Counted from the first letter of the stretch, positions 1-7,032 are shown. The stretch: DNA of 9,909 bases from Bacillus sp. (in: firmicutes) (GCA_003457145.1 DMSR01000188.1:1-9909); one strand, 5' to 3'. A program made the numbers and translations. The notes: generated by a model from the letters alone, not told the origin.

Positions 1-117
1 AGAAGTTGTCCGAACCCAGGGAGACTTCTGACAGGAAGGCGACTCGAAAAGAGCCCTGACACCTATTAAGAATACGGATGCTTAAATTAAGTGCTAGTCA
101 TAGGAGAGGTTTTATAA
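1..117. other. Unassigned structured segment and ytkD leader
   Basis: No gene is convincing here. The first 60 bases are richer in GC than the AT-rich stretch after them and contain nested inverted segments: AGAAGT (1-6) with ACTTCT (24-29), and CAGGG (17-21) with CCCTG (54-58). One frame is open from the left edge to a stop at 67-69, but its peptide resembles nothing I recognise. The segment may be the end of an upstream structured RNA, a terminator without a T-run, or part of a dispersed repeat cut by the window edge. Bases 79-87 (TGCTTAAAT) fit an extended -10 element for ytkD, with a poorly spaced CTGACA at 56-61. The ytkD ribosome binding site GGAGAGG is at 103-109. Confidence 0.35.
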
Positions 118-594
118 ATGGAACAGTTTCTCGATATCAATGGTGCAGAGGTAACGCTCGCGTTTCAAGATAATGCATTTGCTGAGATGCCAAAGCATAT
201 TTTCGTCATTTGCCAATATAAAAAGAACTGGCTGCTGACAAAGCATAAAATCAGAGGCCTTGAATTCCCTGGTGGAAAAGTAGAGGAAGGGGAAACACCT
301 GAAGACGCGGCCCGCCGTGAGGTTTTTGAGGAAACGGGTGGGGTAGTAAAGAGTCTTGATAGCGTTGGGGAGTACAAGGTAAAAAATGAAGGTGTAACAT
401 TTGTTAAACGGATTTTTTATGCAGATATAGAAAAGGTTATCGAGCAGACTGATTATTACGAAACAAACGGCCCTCAGCTTGTTAATGGAGATTTGCTCAG
501 TGAAAGAATGAGTGACCAATACAGCTTCATTATGAAAGACGATGTAGTGAAACGTAGCCTAGAATGGTTGATTGAACAGGGTGTAATAGGATAA
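118..594 (+). CDS. ytkD: Nudix hydrolase, probable 8-oxo-dGTP / (d)NTP diphosphatase YtkD
   Basis: This 158-residue protein carries a complete Nudix box at about residues 53-75: G53, E59, then R67-E68-V-F-E71-E72-T-G74, the magnesium-binding G(x5)E(x7)REUxEExG pattern. In the family the box sits in an alpha/beta/alpha fold and cleaves nucleoside diphosphate derivatives. The B. subtilis homologue YtkD is known as a MutT-like enzyme that removes 8-oxo-dGTP and limits oxidative mutagenesis; that substrate is inferred here from homology. No signal peptide or membrane segment is visible, so it should be cytoplasmic. ATG 118 is chosen because GGAGAGG at 103-109 lies 8 bases upstream and the length equals that of B. 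subtilis YtkD as I recall it. It converges with the ytlD end of the minus-strand operon. No T-run terminator of its own is evident in 595-727. Confidence 0.93.
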   Translation: MEQFLDINGAEVTLAFQDNAFAEMPKHIFVICQYKKNWLLTKHKIRGLEFPGGKVEEGETPEDAARREVFEETGGVVKSLDSVGEYKVKNEGVTFVKRIFYADIEKVIEQTDYYETNGPQLVNGDLLSERMSDQYSFIMKDDVVKRSLEWLIEQGVIG

Positions 595-727
595 GGAGAG
601 AGGCACGCAAAAGCCTGTCCGTTAAAAAGGCTAATTGAAGGACCCGTAATTACTGCTATTTCCTAAATGCATATCTTTTATAAATGTCTTTATGAAGCGA
701 AAAATAAACAGCAATCATTCAGGAATT

Positions 728-752
728 AAAAAACCGGACATGATGCCCGGTT
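728..752 (-). terminator. Rho-independent terminator of the ytlACD operon
   Basis: Read on the minus strand, a 9-bp stem (AACCGGGCA with TGTCCGGTT, one G-U pair) closes a TCA loop, and the stem runs into TTTTTT. The stem occupies 732-752 and the complementary A-run is 728-733. It begins two bases past the ytlD stop. On the plus strand no T-run follows, so it should act only on the minus-strand operon. Confidence 0.9.
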
Positions 753-754
753 GA

Positions 755-1564
755 TCATTGGTCACTTTTTATCAATTTTCTTTCTAGCATTTCAACGAGC
801 TGATACATCAAAGTCGCAAATACTGCGATGACGAATAGGGACAGGAATACGAGTGTAAAGTTGAAGACCTGGAATCCATAGATGATCATATAGCCCAGTC
901 CCTTTGCTGACACAAGGAATTCCCCAACGATGACCCCTACCCATGAAAGACCGACATTGACCTTAAGTGTTGAAATGATTGTCGGGAACGAAGCGGGCAG
1001 AATCGCTTCCTTAAAGCACTGCGTCCTCGAGGCGCCGAAGGTCTGCAATACCTTAAGGTAATTGGGGTCGACTTCCTTGAAAGCTGTATAAACAACAATC
1101 GTCGTGATAATGATTGATATGATCGCGCCCATCGCTACAATTGAAGTTAAATTTGTGCCAAGAGCAACGATTAATATTGGACCCAAGGCAACCTTCGGCA
1201 TTGAATTAAGTACAACAAGATACGGATCCAATATTTTCGAAAGCATTGGTGACCACCATAGTAGTGCTGCTAGCATAGTGCCAAGAAGTGTGCCTAGGAT
1301 AAAACCTAAAACAGTTTCAGTCAGGGTCACTCCGATGTTTACAAGGAGTGAACCGTCAATAGATTTATCGATCAGCAGATTCCAAATCTTTGAGGGAGAA
1401 CTGAAAAGGAGTGGGTCGATCCATTTATTTTGGCTTGAGATTTCCCAGCCTGAAAAAAAGGCAATGAAGATTAACAGCTGATACAATCTGACAACCTTTC
1501 TCTCACGGCTCAGGTTCTTCAGGTACTGTTTATGGAGGAGTTCAGTATTCTTCTGCGGGCTCAA
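755..1564 (-). CDS. ytlD: ABC transporter permease (SsuC/ThiX-type), YtlD-like
   Basis: This integral membrane permease of a binding-protein-dependent importer has 269 residues from the chosen TTG start. Hydrophobic stretches lie near residues 26-41, 84-104, 126-161 and 237-257. The cytoplasmic loop near 174-194, with [19 protein letters not shown], matches the EAA loop by which BPD_transp_1 permeases dock on their ATPase. The frame stays open upstream to an ATG at 1630, which would add 22 residues and overlap ytlC by 89 bases. I prefer TTG at 1564-1562 because GGAAGGAG (1575-1582) lies 10 bases upstream and the 23-base overlap with ytlC is typical of translational coupling. Its partners are ytlC (ATPase) and ytlA (binding lipoprotein). 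Relatives import sulfonates, nitrate, taurine or pyrimidine precursors; the substrate here cannot be told. Confidence 0.88.
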   Translation of the reverse strand: MSPQKNTELLHKQYLKNLSRERKVVRLYQLLIFIAFFSGWEISSQNKWIDPLLFSSPSKIWNLLIDKSIDGSLLVNIGVTLTETVLGFILGTLLGTMLAALLWWSPMLSKILDPYLVVLNSMPKVALGPILIVALGTNLTSIVAMGAIISIIITTIVVYTAFKEVDPNYLKVLQTFGASRTQCFKEAILPASFPTIISTLKVNVGLSWVGVIVGEFLVSAKGLGYMIIYGFQVFNFTLVFLSLFVIAVFATLMYQLVEMLERKLIKSDQ

Positions 1565-2321
1565 TTGACTCCAACTCCTTCCATATAGTCTGGAATAGTT
1601 CAGTATAAAATCGGTGGTTCCTTGCTTCAAAAGGTCTTAATACCCTTAACTCTTCAGGAATGATAAACGTTTTATGCAATTTTCCGGGTTGTGGTGAAAA
1701 AAGGAAAATCCGGTCGCTCATAGCAATTGCTTCCCCTATGTCATGAGTAACGAGTACGGCTGTCTTGCCAAAGGCTTTGAAGGTATCTGCGACCAGGTCT
1801 TCGAGTTTAAGCTTCGTCTGATAGTCCAGAGCAGAGAACGGTTCATCGAGCATGAGCAGCTTAGGTTCAGTGGCCAATGTACGAACCAGGGCCACACGCT
1901 GGCGCATGCCTCCCGAGAGATGTTTTGGATAAAGTGACTCCACATTAGCCAGGCCCATCTCCTGCAGTAAGGATAACACCTCTCTTATTCTCGAGTCGTT
2001 TAGCTTACCGCTTATTTTCAAGCCCATTAAGATGTTTTCTTTTATCGTCTTCCAGGGAAACAAATAATCCTGCTGCAGCATATAGCCCATTTTACTAGAG
2101 GCTTCCTTGACTGGTTTTCCTTCAAGCGTGATTATCCCCTCAGTCGGTTCAATCAATCCAGCAATGATTGAGAGTAATGTTGTCTTACCGCAGCCGCTCG
2201 GACCCAGGAAGGAGACAAATTCCCCCTCCTGGACTTCGAGTGAAACATCATTTAAGGCGGTGGTGGCAGATGTGTTTGTAAAGTAGGTGTGATGGATTCC
2301 CCTTAGTGTTAAAAAGTCCAT
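1542..2321 (-). CDS. ytlC: ABC transporter ATP-binding protein (SsuB/TauB-type), YtlC-like
   Basis: This 259-residue nucleotide-binding subunit would power the importer formed with YtlD and YtlA. All ABC motifs are present and intact: Walker A GPSGCGKT (40-47), Q-loop near Q83/Q84, signature LSGGM (135-139), Walker B LLMLDE (155-160), D-loop SALD (163-166) and switch histidine H193 in VTHD. The closest families are nitrate/sulfonate/taurine importer ATPases (COG1116). The ATG at 2321 follows an AGGAGG-type site on the minus strand, itself only a few bases after the ytlA stop, so the three genes form a tight operon. The 3' end overlaps the ytlD start by 23 bases. No residue expected for ATP hydrolysis is missing. 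The transported substrate is unknown. Confidence 0.93.
   Translation of the reverse strand: MDFLTLRGIHHTYFTNTSATTALNDVSLEVQEGEFVSFLGPSGCGKTTLLSIIAGLIEPTEGIITLEGKPVKEASSKMGYMLQQDYLFPWKTIKENILMGLKISGKLNDSRIREVLSLLQEMGLANVESLYPKHLSGGMRQRVALVRTLATEPKLLMLDEPFSALDYQTKLKLEDLVADTFKAFGKTAVLVTHDIGEAIAMSDRIFLFSPQPGKLHKTFIIPEELRVLRPFEARNHRFYTELFQTIWKELESIEPAEEY
1575..1582 (-). promoter_or_regulatory. Ribosome binding site deciding the ytlD TTG start
   Basis: GGAAGGAG on the minus strand, inside the 3' end of ytlC, lies 10 bases before the TTG at 1564. It supports a start inside ytlC rather than the farther ATG at 1630. Confidence 0.6.
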
Positions 2322-2337
2322 TGGCTGCTACCTCCTG

Positions 2338-3333
2338 TTATTTCATGACTTTACCGGCGACCTCCGTATTAACTAGAGTATCGTGGCTGATTTCTTTAGG
2401 GAGTTCCCCTGCTTCATCCATGATCGCCTGCAGGTTATTCCATTCTTCCTCATCTAAAATTGGATCTGTCGCATATGAACCCTGGCTCTTATATCGATCT
2501 ACGACCACTTCAATTAAATCTAATTCGGTATCTTTAAAATAAGGCTGGATGGCCGCAGCTATTTCTTTTGCGCTGTGAGCCTCAACCCACTGCTGACCCT
2601 TGTAAATTGCGCGAGTGAACTTCTCGATTGTTTCAGGATTTTCCTTCATATAGCTTTGTTTGGACATAAATGTGGTATAAGGAACATGGCCGGACTCTGT
2701 TCCAAATGATGCAACAATATATCCCTTGCCTTCCTTTTCAAACAAGCTTGCAGTTGGCTCGAACAACTGGACGAAATCTCCAGTACCGGAAGCAAAAGCA
2801 TTAGGGATGTTAGCATAATCAATATTTTGGATCATTTTTAAATCTGATTTTGGATCAATGCCGTGCTTCTTAATTACGAATTCACCGACCATTTGCGGCA
2901 TCCCGCCTGTTCGCTGTCCAAGGTAGGTTGACCCTTTCAGCAGATCCCATGTGAAGTTGTCAATCTTGTTCCTTGATACCAGGAAGGTACCATCTGTTTG
3001 TGTCAGCTGCGCAAAGTTTATAACAGGGTCATTCGAACCTTGAGCCTGCACATAGATAGATGTTTCAGATCCAACAAGTGCGACATCTGCTGCATTCGAG
3101 AGGACCGCTGTCATCGTTTTGTCGCCGCCCCATGTCGTGGTCAGCTCAATTTTCAATCCTTCATCTTCAAAAAAACCCTTCTCAAGGGCAACATATTGAG
3201 GAGCATAGAAAATAGAGCGAGTTACTTCTGCTACGCGGACTGTCTCTTCCTTGTCATTCCCGCAGGCAGCAAGAGGGATCATCAGAATGAAAATTAAGAA
3301 TAGAGGTAACCCAGCTTTAAACCAATTTTTCAT
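2338..3333 (-). CDS. ytlA: ABC transporter substrate-binding lipoprotein (NMT1/SsuA-like), YtlA-like
   Basis: This is the extracytoplasmic solute receptor of the importer, 331 residues from ATG 3333. It opens with two basic residues, a hydrophobic stretch and a lipobox LAAC with the lipidated cysteine at residue 24, so it should be membrane-anchored on the outer face. The mature part matches the NMT1/SsuA-type periplasmic-binding fold: an early IFYAPQYVALEKGFF segment, then the KG.TY.GQRTGGMPQ and VIKKHGIDP region around the middle. The open frame extends 33 codons upstream to an ATG at 3432, but AGGAGG at 3341-3346 lies 7 bases before 3333 and only this start gives a proper signal peptide. 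It is the first gene of the ytlACD operon and is divergent from ytmA. Fold relatives bind aliphatic sulfonates, taurine or thiamine pyrimidine precursors; which applies is not visible. Confidence 0.9.
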   Translation of the reverse strand: MKNWFKAGLPLFLIFILMIPLAACGNDKEETVRVAEVTRSIFYAPQYVALEKGFFEDEGLKIELTTTWGGDKTMTAVLSNAADVALVGSETSIYVQAQGSNDPVINFAQLTQTDGTFLVSRNKIDNFTWDLLKGSTYLGQRTGGMPQMVGEFVIKKHGIDPKSDLKMIQNIDYANIPNAFASGTGDFVQLFEPTASLFEKEGKGYIVASFGTESGHVPYTTFMSKQSYMKENPETIEKFTRAIYKGQQWVEAHSAKEIAAAIQPYFKDTELDLIEVVVDRYKSQGSYATDPILDEEEWNNLQAIMDEAGELPKEISHDTLVNTEVAGKVMK

Positions 3334-3369
3334 AGAAATGCCTCCTAATAAATCTGTGTTTACTGATAT

Positions 3370-3384
3370 GGCTGTAACGCAGCC
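3370..3384 (-). other. Small hairpin at the predicted 5' end of the ytlA mRNA
   Basis: On the minus strand GGCTG and CAGCC pair perfectly around a CGTTA loop. The hairpin begins where the promoter at 3391-3419 would start transcription, so it could cap the 5' end of the message. It is only five base pairs and could be chance. Confidence 0.35.
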
Positions 3385-3390
3385 TAAGAT

Positions 3391-3419
3391 ATCGTATGAG
3401 GCCGGAAAAAATGTGTGAA
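3391..3419 (-). promoter_or_regulatory. Probable sigma-A promoter of ytlACD
   Basis: On the minus strand TTCACA (3414-3419, five of six matches to TTGACA) and TACGAT (3391-3396, four of six to TATAAT) are separated by exactly 17 bases. Transcription would start near 3384, about 50 bases before the ytlA start codon. Inferred from sequence pattern only. Confidence 0.5.
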
Positions 3420-3452
3420 TGCCTAGGTACAAAAATCAAAAAATAACATATA

Positions 3453-3459
3453 AGAGGAG
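3453..3459 (+). promoter_or_regulatory. Ribosome binding site deciding the ytmA TTG start
   Basis: AGAGGAG at 3453-3459 lies 8 bases before TTG 3468. The farther in-frame GTG at 3459 starts on the last base of this site, so it cannot be the start that uses it. Confidence 0.7.
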
Positions 3460-3467
3460 TGAGAAAG

Positions 3468-4253
3468 TTGGTTAACGATGGTCAAATTATTTCAGCTTAT
3501 AAATTCCCTTCGCCAAATCCTAAGGTTGAGCTTGAGATGCTTACTTACTATGCCGGCGGATTAAGAGTAAAGGGCCTTTTAGCAAAACCAGTGGATGGAA
3601 GCGGCACCGATGGTTTTCTGTATTTGCGGGGCGGCATAAAAAATGTTGGAAAGGTAAGGCCTGCGAGGATTGCCCAATTTGCTTCACAGGGATTTACGGT
3701 ATTTGCACCTTTTTATCGAGGCAACCAGGGAGGAGAGGGTGACGAGGATTTCGGAGGCGAGGACCGATTGGACGCCTTTGCAGGATTCAAGCTTCTGGAA
3801 TCTTTGCCATGGGTAAGAAAAACCCATATTTTCGGATTTTCGCGCGGCGGTCTGATGGCCTTGCTGGCAGGAATCAAGTTTCAAGAGGCAGCTTCAATCG
3901 TAACTTGGGGCGGGGTTACAGATATGTCTTTGACATATGTTGAAAGGAAGGACCTGCGCAGGATGATGAAAAGGGTGATCGGAGGATCACCGACAAAGTA
4001 TCCGCGCCAGTATAAATTAAGGACCCCGTTATACCAAATCGAAGAATTGCGGGCACCTGTGCTGCTTATACATGGGAGAAATGACCGCAACGTTTCTATC
4101 GAACATTCCCACCGCCTCGAGAAAAGGCTGAAGGAGTTGGACAAGCCTGTTACAAGCTGGTATTTTGATGAATATACACATTACTTTCCTCCCCACATCA
4201 ATCGAAAAGTTGTTGAGGATTTAACTTATTGGATGAAAGTACAAAGGAATTAA
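3468..4253 (+). CDS. ytmA: Alpha/beta hydrolase, S9 prolyl-oligopeptidase-like (YtmA)
   Basis: This 261-residue hydrolase starts at TTG 3468. The nucleophile elbow GFSRG is at residues 123-127 (Ser125). The acid is probably Asp206 in LLIHGRNDRNV and the histidine His238 in DEYTHYF, giving the Ser-Asp-His triad order of the peptidase S9 / dienelactone hydrolase group. A glycine-rich stretch near 54-58 (YLRGG) is the likely oxyanion-hole region. There is no signal peptide, so it is expected to be cytoplasmic. The beta-propeller of full-length prolyl oligopeptidases is absent; only the catalytic domain is present, as in B. subtilis YtmA. The substrate is unknown, and a peptidase label would be a family inference, since esterase activity is equally possible. 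ytmB follows after 43 bases on the same strand, probably in one transcript. No clear promoter was found in the divergent gap with ytlA. Confidence 0.87.
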   Translation: MVNDGQIISAYKFPSPNPKVELEMLTYYAGGLRVKGLLAKPVDGSGTDGFLYLRGGIKNVGKVRPARIAQFASQGFTVFAPFYRGNQGGEGDEDFGGEDRLDAFAGFKLLESLPWVRKTHIFGFSRGGLMALLAGIKFQEAASIVTWGGVTDMSLTYVERKDLRRMMKRVIGGSPTKYPRQYKLRTPLYQIEELRAPVLLIHGRNDRNVSIEHSHRLEKRLKELDKPVTSWYFDEYTHYFPPHINRKVVEDLTYWMKVQRN

Positions 4254-4296
4254 TGATAAAATGGTTTTATTATGAACATGATGAGGAGCGAGAACA

Positions 4297-4539
4297 ATGG
4301 GGATGCCATTAGAGTTGAATACAATGATTGTCACGAAAGGCAAGGAAAAGCGGCTCGAAAGCAATTTCTTTTCTTTAAAAAAAGAAGGCTACAGGCTCTA
4401 TCCAATTGATATTCCAATCGAGGTTAAAAAGACGGTCGAAGGTGAACTTACAGGCACCGGTGTCATTCAAAAGGTTGAGTGGGCAGAGAATTCAACCACT
4501 CTTACGTACCAACTAATTTCATTGAACTCCACTAACTAG
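4297..4539 (+). CDS. ytmB: Small conserved protein of the YtmB / DUF2584 family
   Basis: This 80-residue protein has no signal peptide, membrane segment or cysteine. It is rich in charged residues and probably beta-rich: the alternating hydrophobic stretches IPIEVKKTVEGEL and LTYQLISL suggest strands. The length equals B. subtilis YtmB as I recall it, and position after ytmA and before pckA supports the identity. The function of the family is not known to me. ATG 4297 follows GAGGAG (4283-4288) with 8 bases of spacing; a second in-frame ATG at 4303 would be too far from that site. It is followed immediately by a strong terminator, so ytmA-ytmB looks like a complete two-gene unit. Confidence 0.85.
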   Translation: MGMPLELNTMIVTKGKEKRLESNFFSLKKEGYRLYPIDIPIEVKKTVEGELTGTGVIQKVEWAENSTTLTYQLISLNSTN

Positions 4540-4566
4540 CAGGGCACAATTTGTGTCCTGTTTTTT
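4540..4566 (+). terminator. Rho-independent terminator of ytmAB
   Basis: A 9-bp stem (CAGGGCACA with TGTGTCCTG, one G-U pair) closes an ATT loop and is followed directly by six T residues (4561-4566). It starts at the base after the ytmB stop codon. Confidence 0.93.
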
Positions 4567-4605
4567 AATCTCAGCGCTCTTTTCTCTTACTTTTTATTCG
4601 TTTAG

Positions 4606-4636
4606 AAAAAGACCATTCCCGTCTGGAAATGGCCTT
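4606..4636 (-). terminator. Rho-independent terminator of pckA
   Basis: On the minus strand GGCCATTTCC (4634-4625) pairs with GGGAATGGTC (4620-4611) around an AGAC loop, with two G-U pairs. The stem can be extended by two A-T pairs and runs into a T-run complementary to 4606-4610. It begins six bases past the pckA stop. Together with the ytmB terminator it insulates this convergent pair. Confidence 0.9.
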
Positions 4637-4642
4637 CATTGA

Positions 4643-6232
4643 CTATTTAGGTGCTGGTCCGCCTTTTTCTTCGATTTCAGTTGGTACATTCGAAAACTTT
4701 TTGAAGTTGTTGCGGAATTTCTCAGCTAGTTCATTTGCTTTTGCATAGTAAGCTTTCTTGTCACTCCATGTTTTCACTGGCTGAAGGACATCATCAGGAA
4801 CACCTGGCACATGAAGTGGAATGTCCAATCCGAAAATTTCATCCTTGACTGTCTCGGCATTATTCAGTTCGCCTTCTAGTGCTGCCTGTACCATGGCACG
4901 AGTAAAGGCAAGTTTCATCCTGCTCCCCGTACCATATTCTCCGCCGGTCCAACCTGTGTTAACGAGATATACCTTTGAATTGTGTTCGTCAATTCTGGCA
5001 CCGAGCATTTCGGCATACCTTGTAGCTTCCAGCGGGAGGAATGGTGATCCGAAACAAGTAGAGAAGGTAGCCTGAGGCGATGTGATGCCACGTTCAGTCC
5101 CGGCGAGTTTTGATGTGTACCCGCTTAGGAAATGATACATAGCTTGTTCCTTCGTCAATTTTGCAATTGGAGGGAGTACACCGAATGCATCCGCAGTTAA
5201 AAAGACAATTGTATTCGGGTGCCCAGCAATGCTTGGTTCAACGATATTATCAATGGCCTGGATTGGGTAGGCTGCCCGTGTATTCTCGGTAAGTGTTCCG
5301 TCATCGTAATCAGCAATGCGACTTTCACTGTTGACTACGACATTTTCAAGGACGGAACCAAAACGGATTGCGTCATAAATCTGGGGTTCTTTTTCTTTTG
5401 ATAAATTAATGCACTTCGCATAGCAGCCGCCTTCGATGTTAAAGACACCATTGGCTGACCACCCGTGCTCATCATCACCAATCAAGCGACGGTTTGTATC
5501 AGCGGAAAGAGTAGTCTTCCCTGTTCCCGATAAGCCGAAGAACAAAGCGACATCGCCTTCACGTCCTACATTTGCTGAACAATGCATGGATAGAATCCCG
5601 TTTTCAGGAAGAAGATAGTTCATGACAGAGAAAATCGATTTCTTCATTTCGCCTGCATATTCAGTACCGCCAATCAGGACGACACGCTGCTCGAAAGAAA
5701 CGATGATAAATGTCTCGGAGTTTGTACCATCCACTTCAGGGTCTGCCTTGAAGTTTGGCGCTGAAATGACTGTAAACTCTGCGTCGTGTTCTAGGAGCTC
5801 TGCTTCATTTGGCCTGATGAACAATTGATGCGCGAACAGGTTATGCCATGCGTACTCGTTGATCACTTGGATTGGGAGGCGGTATTTATTATCAGCTCCT
5901 GCAAAGCCCTTGAATAAAAAAACTTCTTCTTTTTCTTTTAAAAACGTCAATACCTTATTATAAAGTTTAGTAAATGATTCCTCGGAAATGGGCTGATTAA
6001 CCGAACCCCAATCAATTTTGTTTTTAACTGATTCTTCTTCAACAATGAATTTATCCTTAGGTGAGCGACCCGTGTACTTTCCGGTCGTGGCCCTTACTGC
6101 ACCCGTTGAAGTCAACAGGCCTTCTTTCCGGTACAATACCTTCTCAACTAGTTGAGGTACAGAAAGCTGGGTCTGGATATTGCTTCCTTTGATTAAAGAT
6201 GATAGGTCATTTGAAACTCCGGCAATTTTCAT
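4643..6232 (-). CDS. pckA: Phosphoenolpyruvate carboxykinase (ATP)
   Basis: PckA converts oxaloacetate and ATP to phosphoenolpyruvate, CO2 and ADP (EC 4.1.1.49), the committed step of gluconeogenesis from TCA intermediates, in the cytoplasm. The 529 residues match the ATP-dependent family length. Visible motifs are TGRSPKDKF (54-62, substrate-binding arginine), [14 protein letters not shown] (188-201, with metal and substrate ligands), the P-loop GLSGTGKT (233-240), and the DDEHGWS acidic metal site (253-259). All expected catalytic segments are intact. ATG 6232 follows AAGGAAGG (6243-6250) with a 9-base gap, and the protein ends at TAG 4643-4645. It converges with ytmB and diverges from the DCC-family gene. 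An extended -10 element at 6291-6299 overlaps a CcpN-like operator, suggesting repression during growth on glucose as known for B. subtilis pckA and gapB. Confidence 0.97.
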   Translation of the reverse strand: MKIAGVSNDLSSLIKGSNIQTQLSVPQLVEKVLYRKEGLLTSTGAVRATTGKYTGRSPKDKFIVEEESVKNKIDWGSVNQPISEESFTKLYNKVLTFLKEKEEVFLFKGFAGADNKYRLPIQVINEYAWHNLFAHQLFIRPNEAELLEHDAEFTVISAPNFKADPEVDGTNSETFIIVSFEQRVVLIGGTEYAGEMKKSIFSVMNYLLPENGILSMHCSANVGREGDVALFFGLSGTGKTTLSADTNRRLIGDDEHGWSANGVFNIEGGCYAKCINLSKEKEPQIYDAIRFGSVLENVVVNSESRIADYDDGTLTENTRAAYPIQAIDNIVEPSIAGHPNTIVFLTADAFGVLPPIAKLTKEQAMYHFLSGYTSKLAGTERGITSPQATFSTCFGSPFLPLEATRYAEMLGARIDEHNSKVYLVNTGWTGGEYGTGSRMKLAFTRAMVQAALEGELNNAETVKDEIFGLDIPLHVPGVPDDVLQPVKTWSDKKAYYAKANELAEKFRNNFKKFSNVPTEIEEKGGPAPK

Positions 6233-6290
6233 CTGATGAATACCTTCCTTTTTTAGATTAATATACTGAAAGTGTTTACATCTCGCTAAT

Positions 6291-6299
6291 AGTATAGCA
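6291..6299 (-). promoter_or_regulatory. Extended -10 promoter of pckA
   Basis: The minus strand reads TGCTATACT: a TATACT -10 hexamer preceded by the TGn extension. No good -35 is found 16-18 bases upstream, which is normal for extended -10 promoters. The 5' UTR would be about 50 bases. Pattern-based. Confidence 0.55.
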
Positions 6300-6301
6300 C
6301 A
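6291..6301 (-). promoter_or_regulatory. Putative CcpN operator over the pckA -10
   Basis: The minus strand reads TGTGCTATACT, which fits all 11 positions of the CcpN consensus TRTGHYATAYW as I recall it from the B. subtilis gapB and pckA work. It lies on the extended -10 element. CcpN blocks gluconeogenic genes during glycolytic growth. Its effect here is inference. Confidence 0.5.
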
Positions 6302-6420
6302 TTCGAGTGATTAGTCTATACTAATGGTGCGTGATTTTCTCTTTTTCATAAGGGTAATATAATATATATATAGAAGAAAATAAACGATGAAAAAGTCATA
6401 TAGTATGTTATGTATTGAGC

Positions 6421-6840
6421 ATGAAGAAAACTTATGAAAAGTTGGTGAACATTATTTTGAATCCTGTTAAAATGACAGCTTTATATGATAAATCGTGCCG
6501 GCTTTGCAAACAGACCAGAAAGACCTTGGAAAAATTAGATTGGCTGAATAAGGTGGAGTGGATCTCCTTGCAGGAATATGAGCAGCTGAATGAGGGGATT
6601 AAAATAGAAGCGGTTGAATTGCGGAGGGAAATTCACATTATCGATAAAAGAGGTAACATTCAAAAGGGGTACTATGCAATAAGAAGGATGTTTTTGCTGT
6701 TCCCGGTGACTTTATTGCTAGGGCTAATCATGTATATTCCTTTTTCCTCATTGATAGGAAATCCAATCTATAAATGGATTGCGAACAACCGGCATCGATT
6801 TTTTCGGAAAAAGTGTGATGATGGCAGCTGCTCCCTTTAA
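6421..6840 (+). CDS. DCC-family (DUF393) thiol-disulfide oxidoreductase-like protein
   Basis: This protein has 139 residues from ATG 6421. Near the N-terminus it has the diagnostic D23-K-S-C26-R-L-C29 (DxxCxxC) of the DCC family, a predicted thioredoxin-like redox group. The following half has the family pattern of IHIIDKRGNIQKGYYAIRR, then one hydrophobic segment at about 90-108 and an IANNRHRF tail. An extra cysteine pair near the C-terminus (C132, C137) could be a second redox or metal site. The physiological substrate is unknown. The start is uncertain: neither ATG 6421, TTG 6415 nor the internal ATG 6472 (which begins MTALYDKS, typical of family N-termini) has a good Shine-Dalgarno site. 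It sits alone between divergent pckA and the metK riboswitch. TATAAT at 6358-6363 is a possible -10 with no clear -35. Confidence 0.8.
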   Translation: MKKTYEKLVNIILNPVKMTALYDKSCRLCKQTRKTLEKLDWLNKVEWISLQEYEQLNEGIKIEAVELRREIHIIDKRGNIQKGYYAIRRMFLLFPVTLLLGLIMYIPFSSLIGNPIYKWIANNRHRFFRKKCDDGSCSL

Positions 6841-7032
6841 TAAAAGTCAATCTGTGTTAAACCTTCATTTTAATGTTTAAAACCCCTGTTGATTGTAGTG
6901 GAAGGTGAAGCGACTGGGACGAAAATCAACAGCCATGATTAACTGTTAAAATCGGCTTCTGGATTTTTTTGGAAAAATATCAACCCTTATTACGACATTC
7001 GACATGAAAACAGTTATTTTGGAAGAAAATCA
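6841..7032. other. Intergenic stretch between the DCC gene and the metK promoter
   Basis: No gene is seen here. It holds the palindrome at 6886-6932 and a run of seven T residues at 6963-6969. The T-run is preceded by AGCC (6931-6934) and GGCT (6954-6957), which with GATT and AATC between them could form a weak, bulged terminator for the DCC gene. Six unpaired bases separate the stem from the T-run, so I do not call it as a terminator. Confidence 0.5.
6886..6932. repeat. Short palindromic element, probable shrunken Bacillus intergenic repeat
   Basis: Perfect 9-bp arms CTGTTGATT (6886-6894) and AATCAACAG (6924-6932) bracket 29 bases that begin GTAGTGGAAGG. Many Bacillaceae genomes carry a larger GC-rich palindrome whose ends read, from memory, CTGTTGATT...GTGGAAGG and ...AATCAACAG. 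The long GC-rich middle is missing here, so this looks like an internally deleted copy. Membership of that family is recalled, not searched. Confidence 0.5.

Larger units (their letters stand above)
6286..6327. repeat. Imperfect inverted repeat upstream of pckA
   Basis: CTAATAGTATAG (6286-6297) is mirrored by CTATACTAATGG (6316-6327): 10 of 12 positions match, with an 18-base spacer. The inner AGTATAG/CTATACT arms are perfect. One arm contains the pckA -10 and the CcpN-like site, so this could be a dyad operator. Confidence 0.5.

Noticed and set aside
112..519. Minus-strand open frame of 135 codons antisense to ytkD
   Set aside because: It is the antisense of a complete Nudix gene, with no domain, ribosome binding site or operon context.
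3334..3432. N-terminal extension of ytlA to ATG 3432
   Set aside because: The extension covers the predicted promoter and the ribosome binding site at 3341-3346, and it would bury the signal peptide and lipobox internally.
3459..3467. GTG start for ytmA at 3459
   Set aside because: The GTG starts on the last base of the Shine-Dalgarno sequence; TTG 3468 is properly spaced from it.
6931..6969. Possible terminator for the DCC-family gene
   Set aside because: The stem needs a bulge and is separated from the T-run by six bases. It is mentioned only in the intergenic entry.
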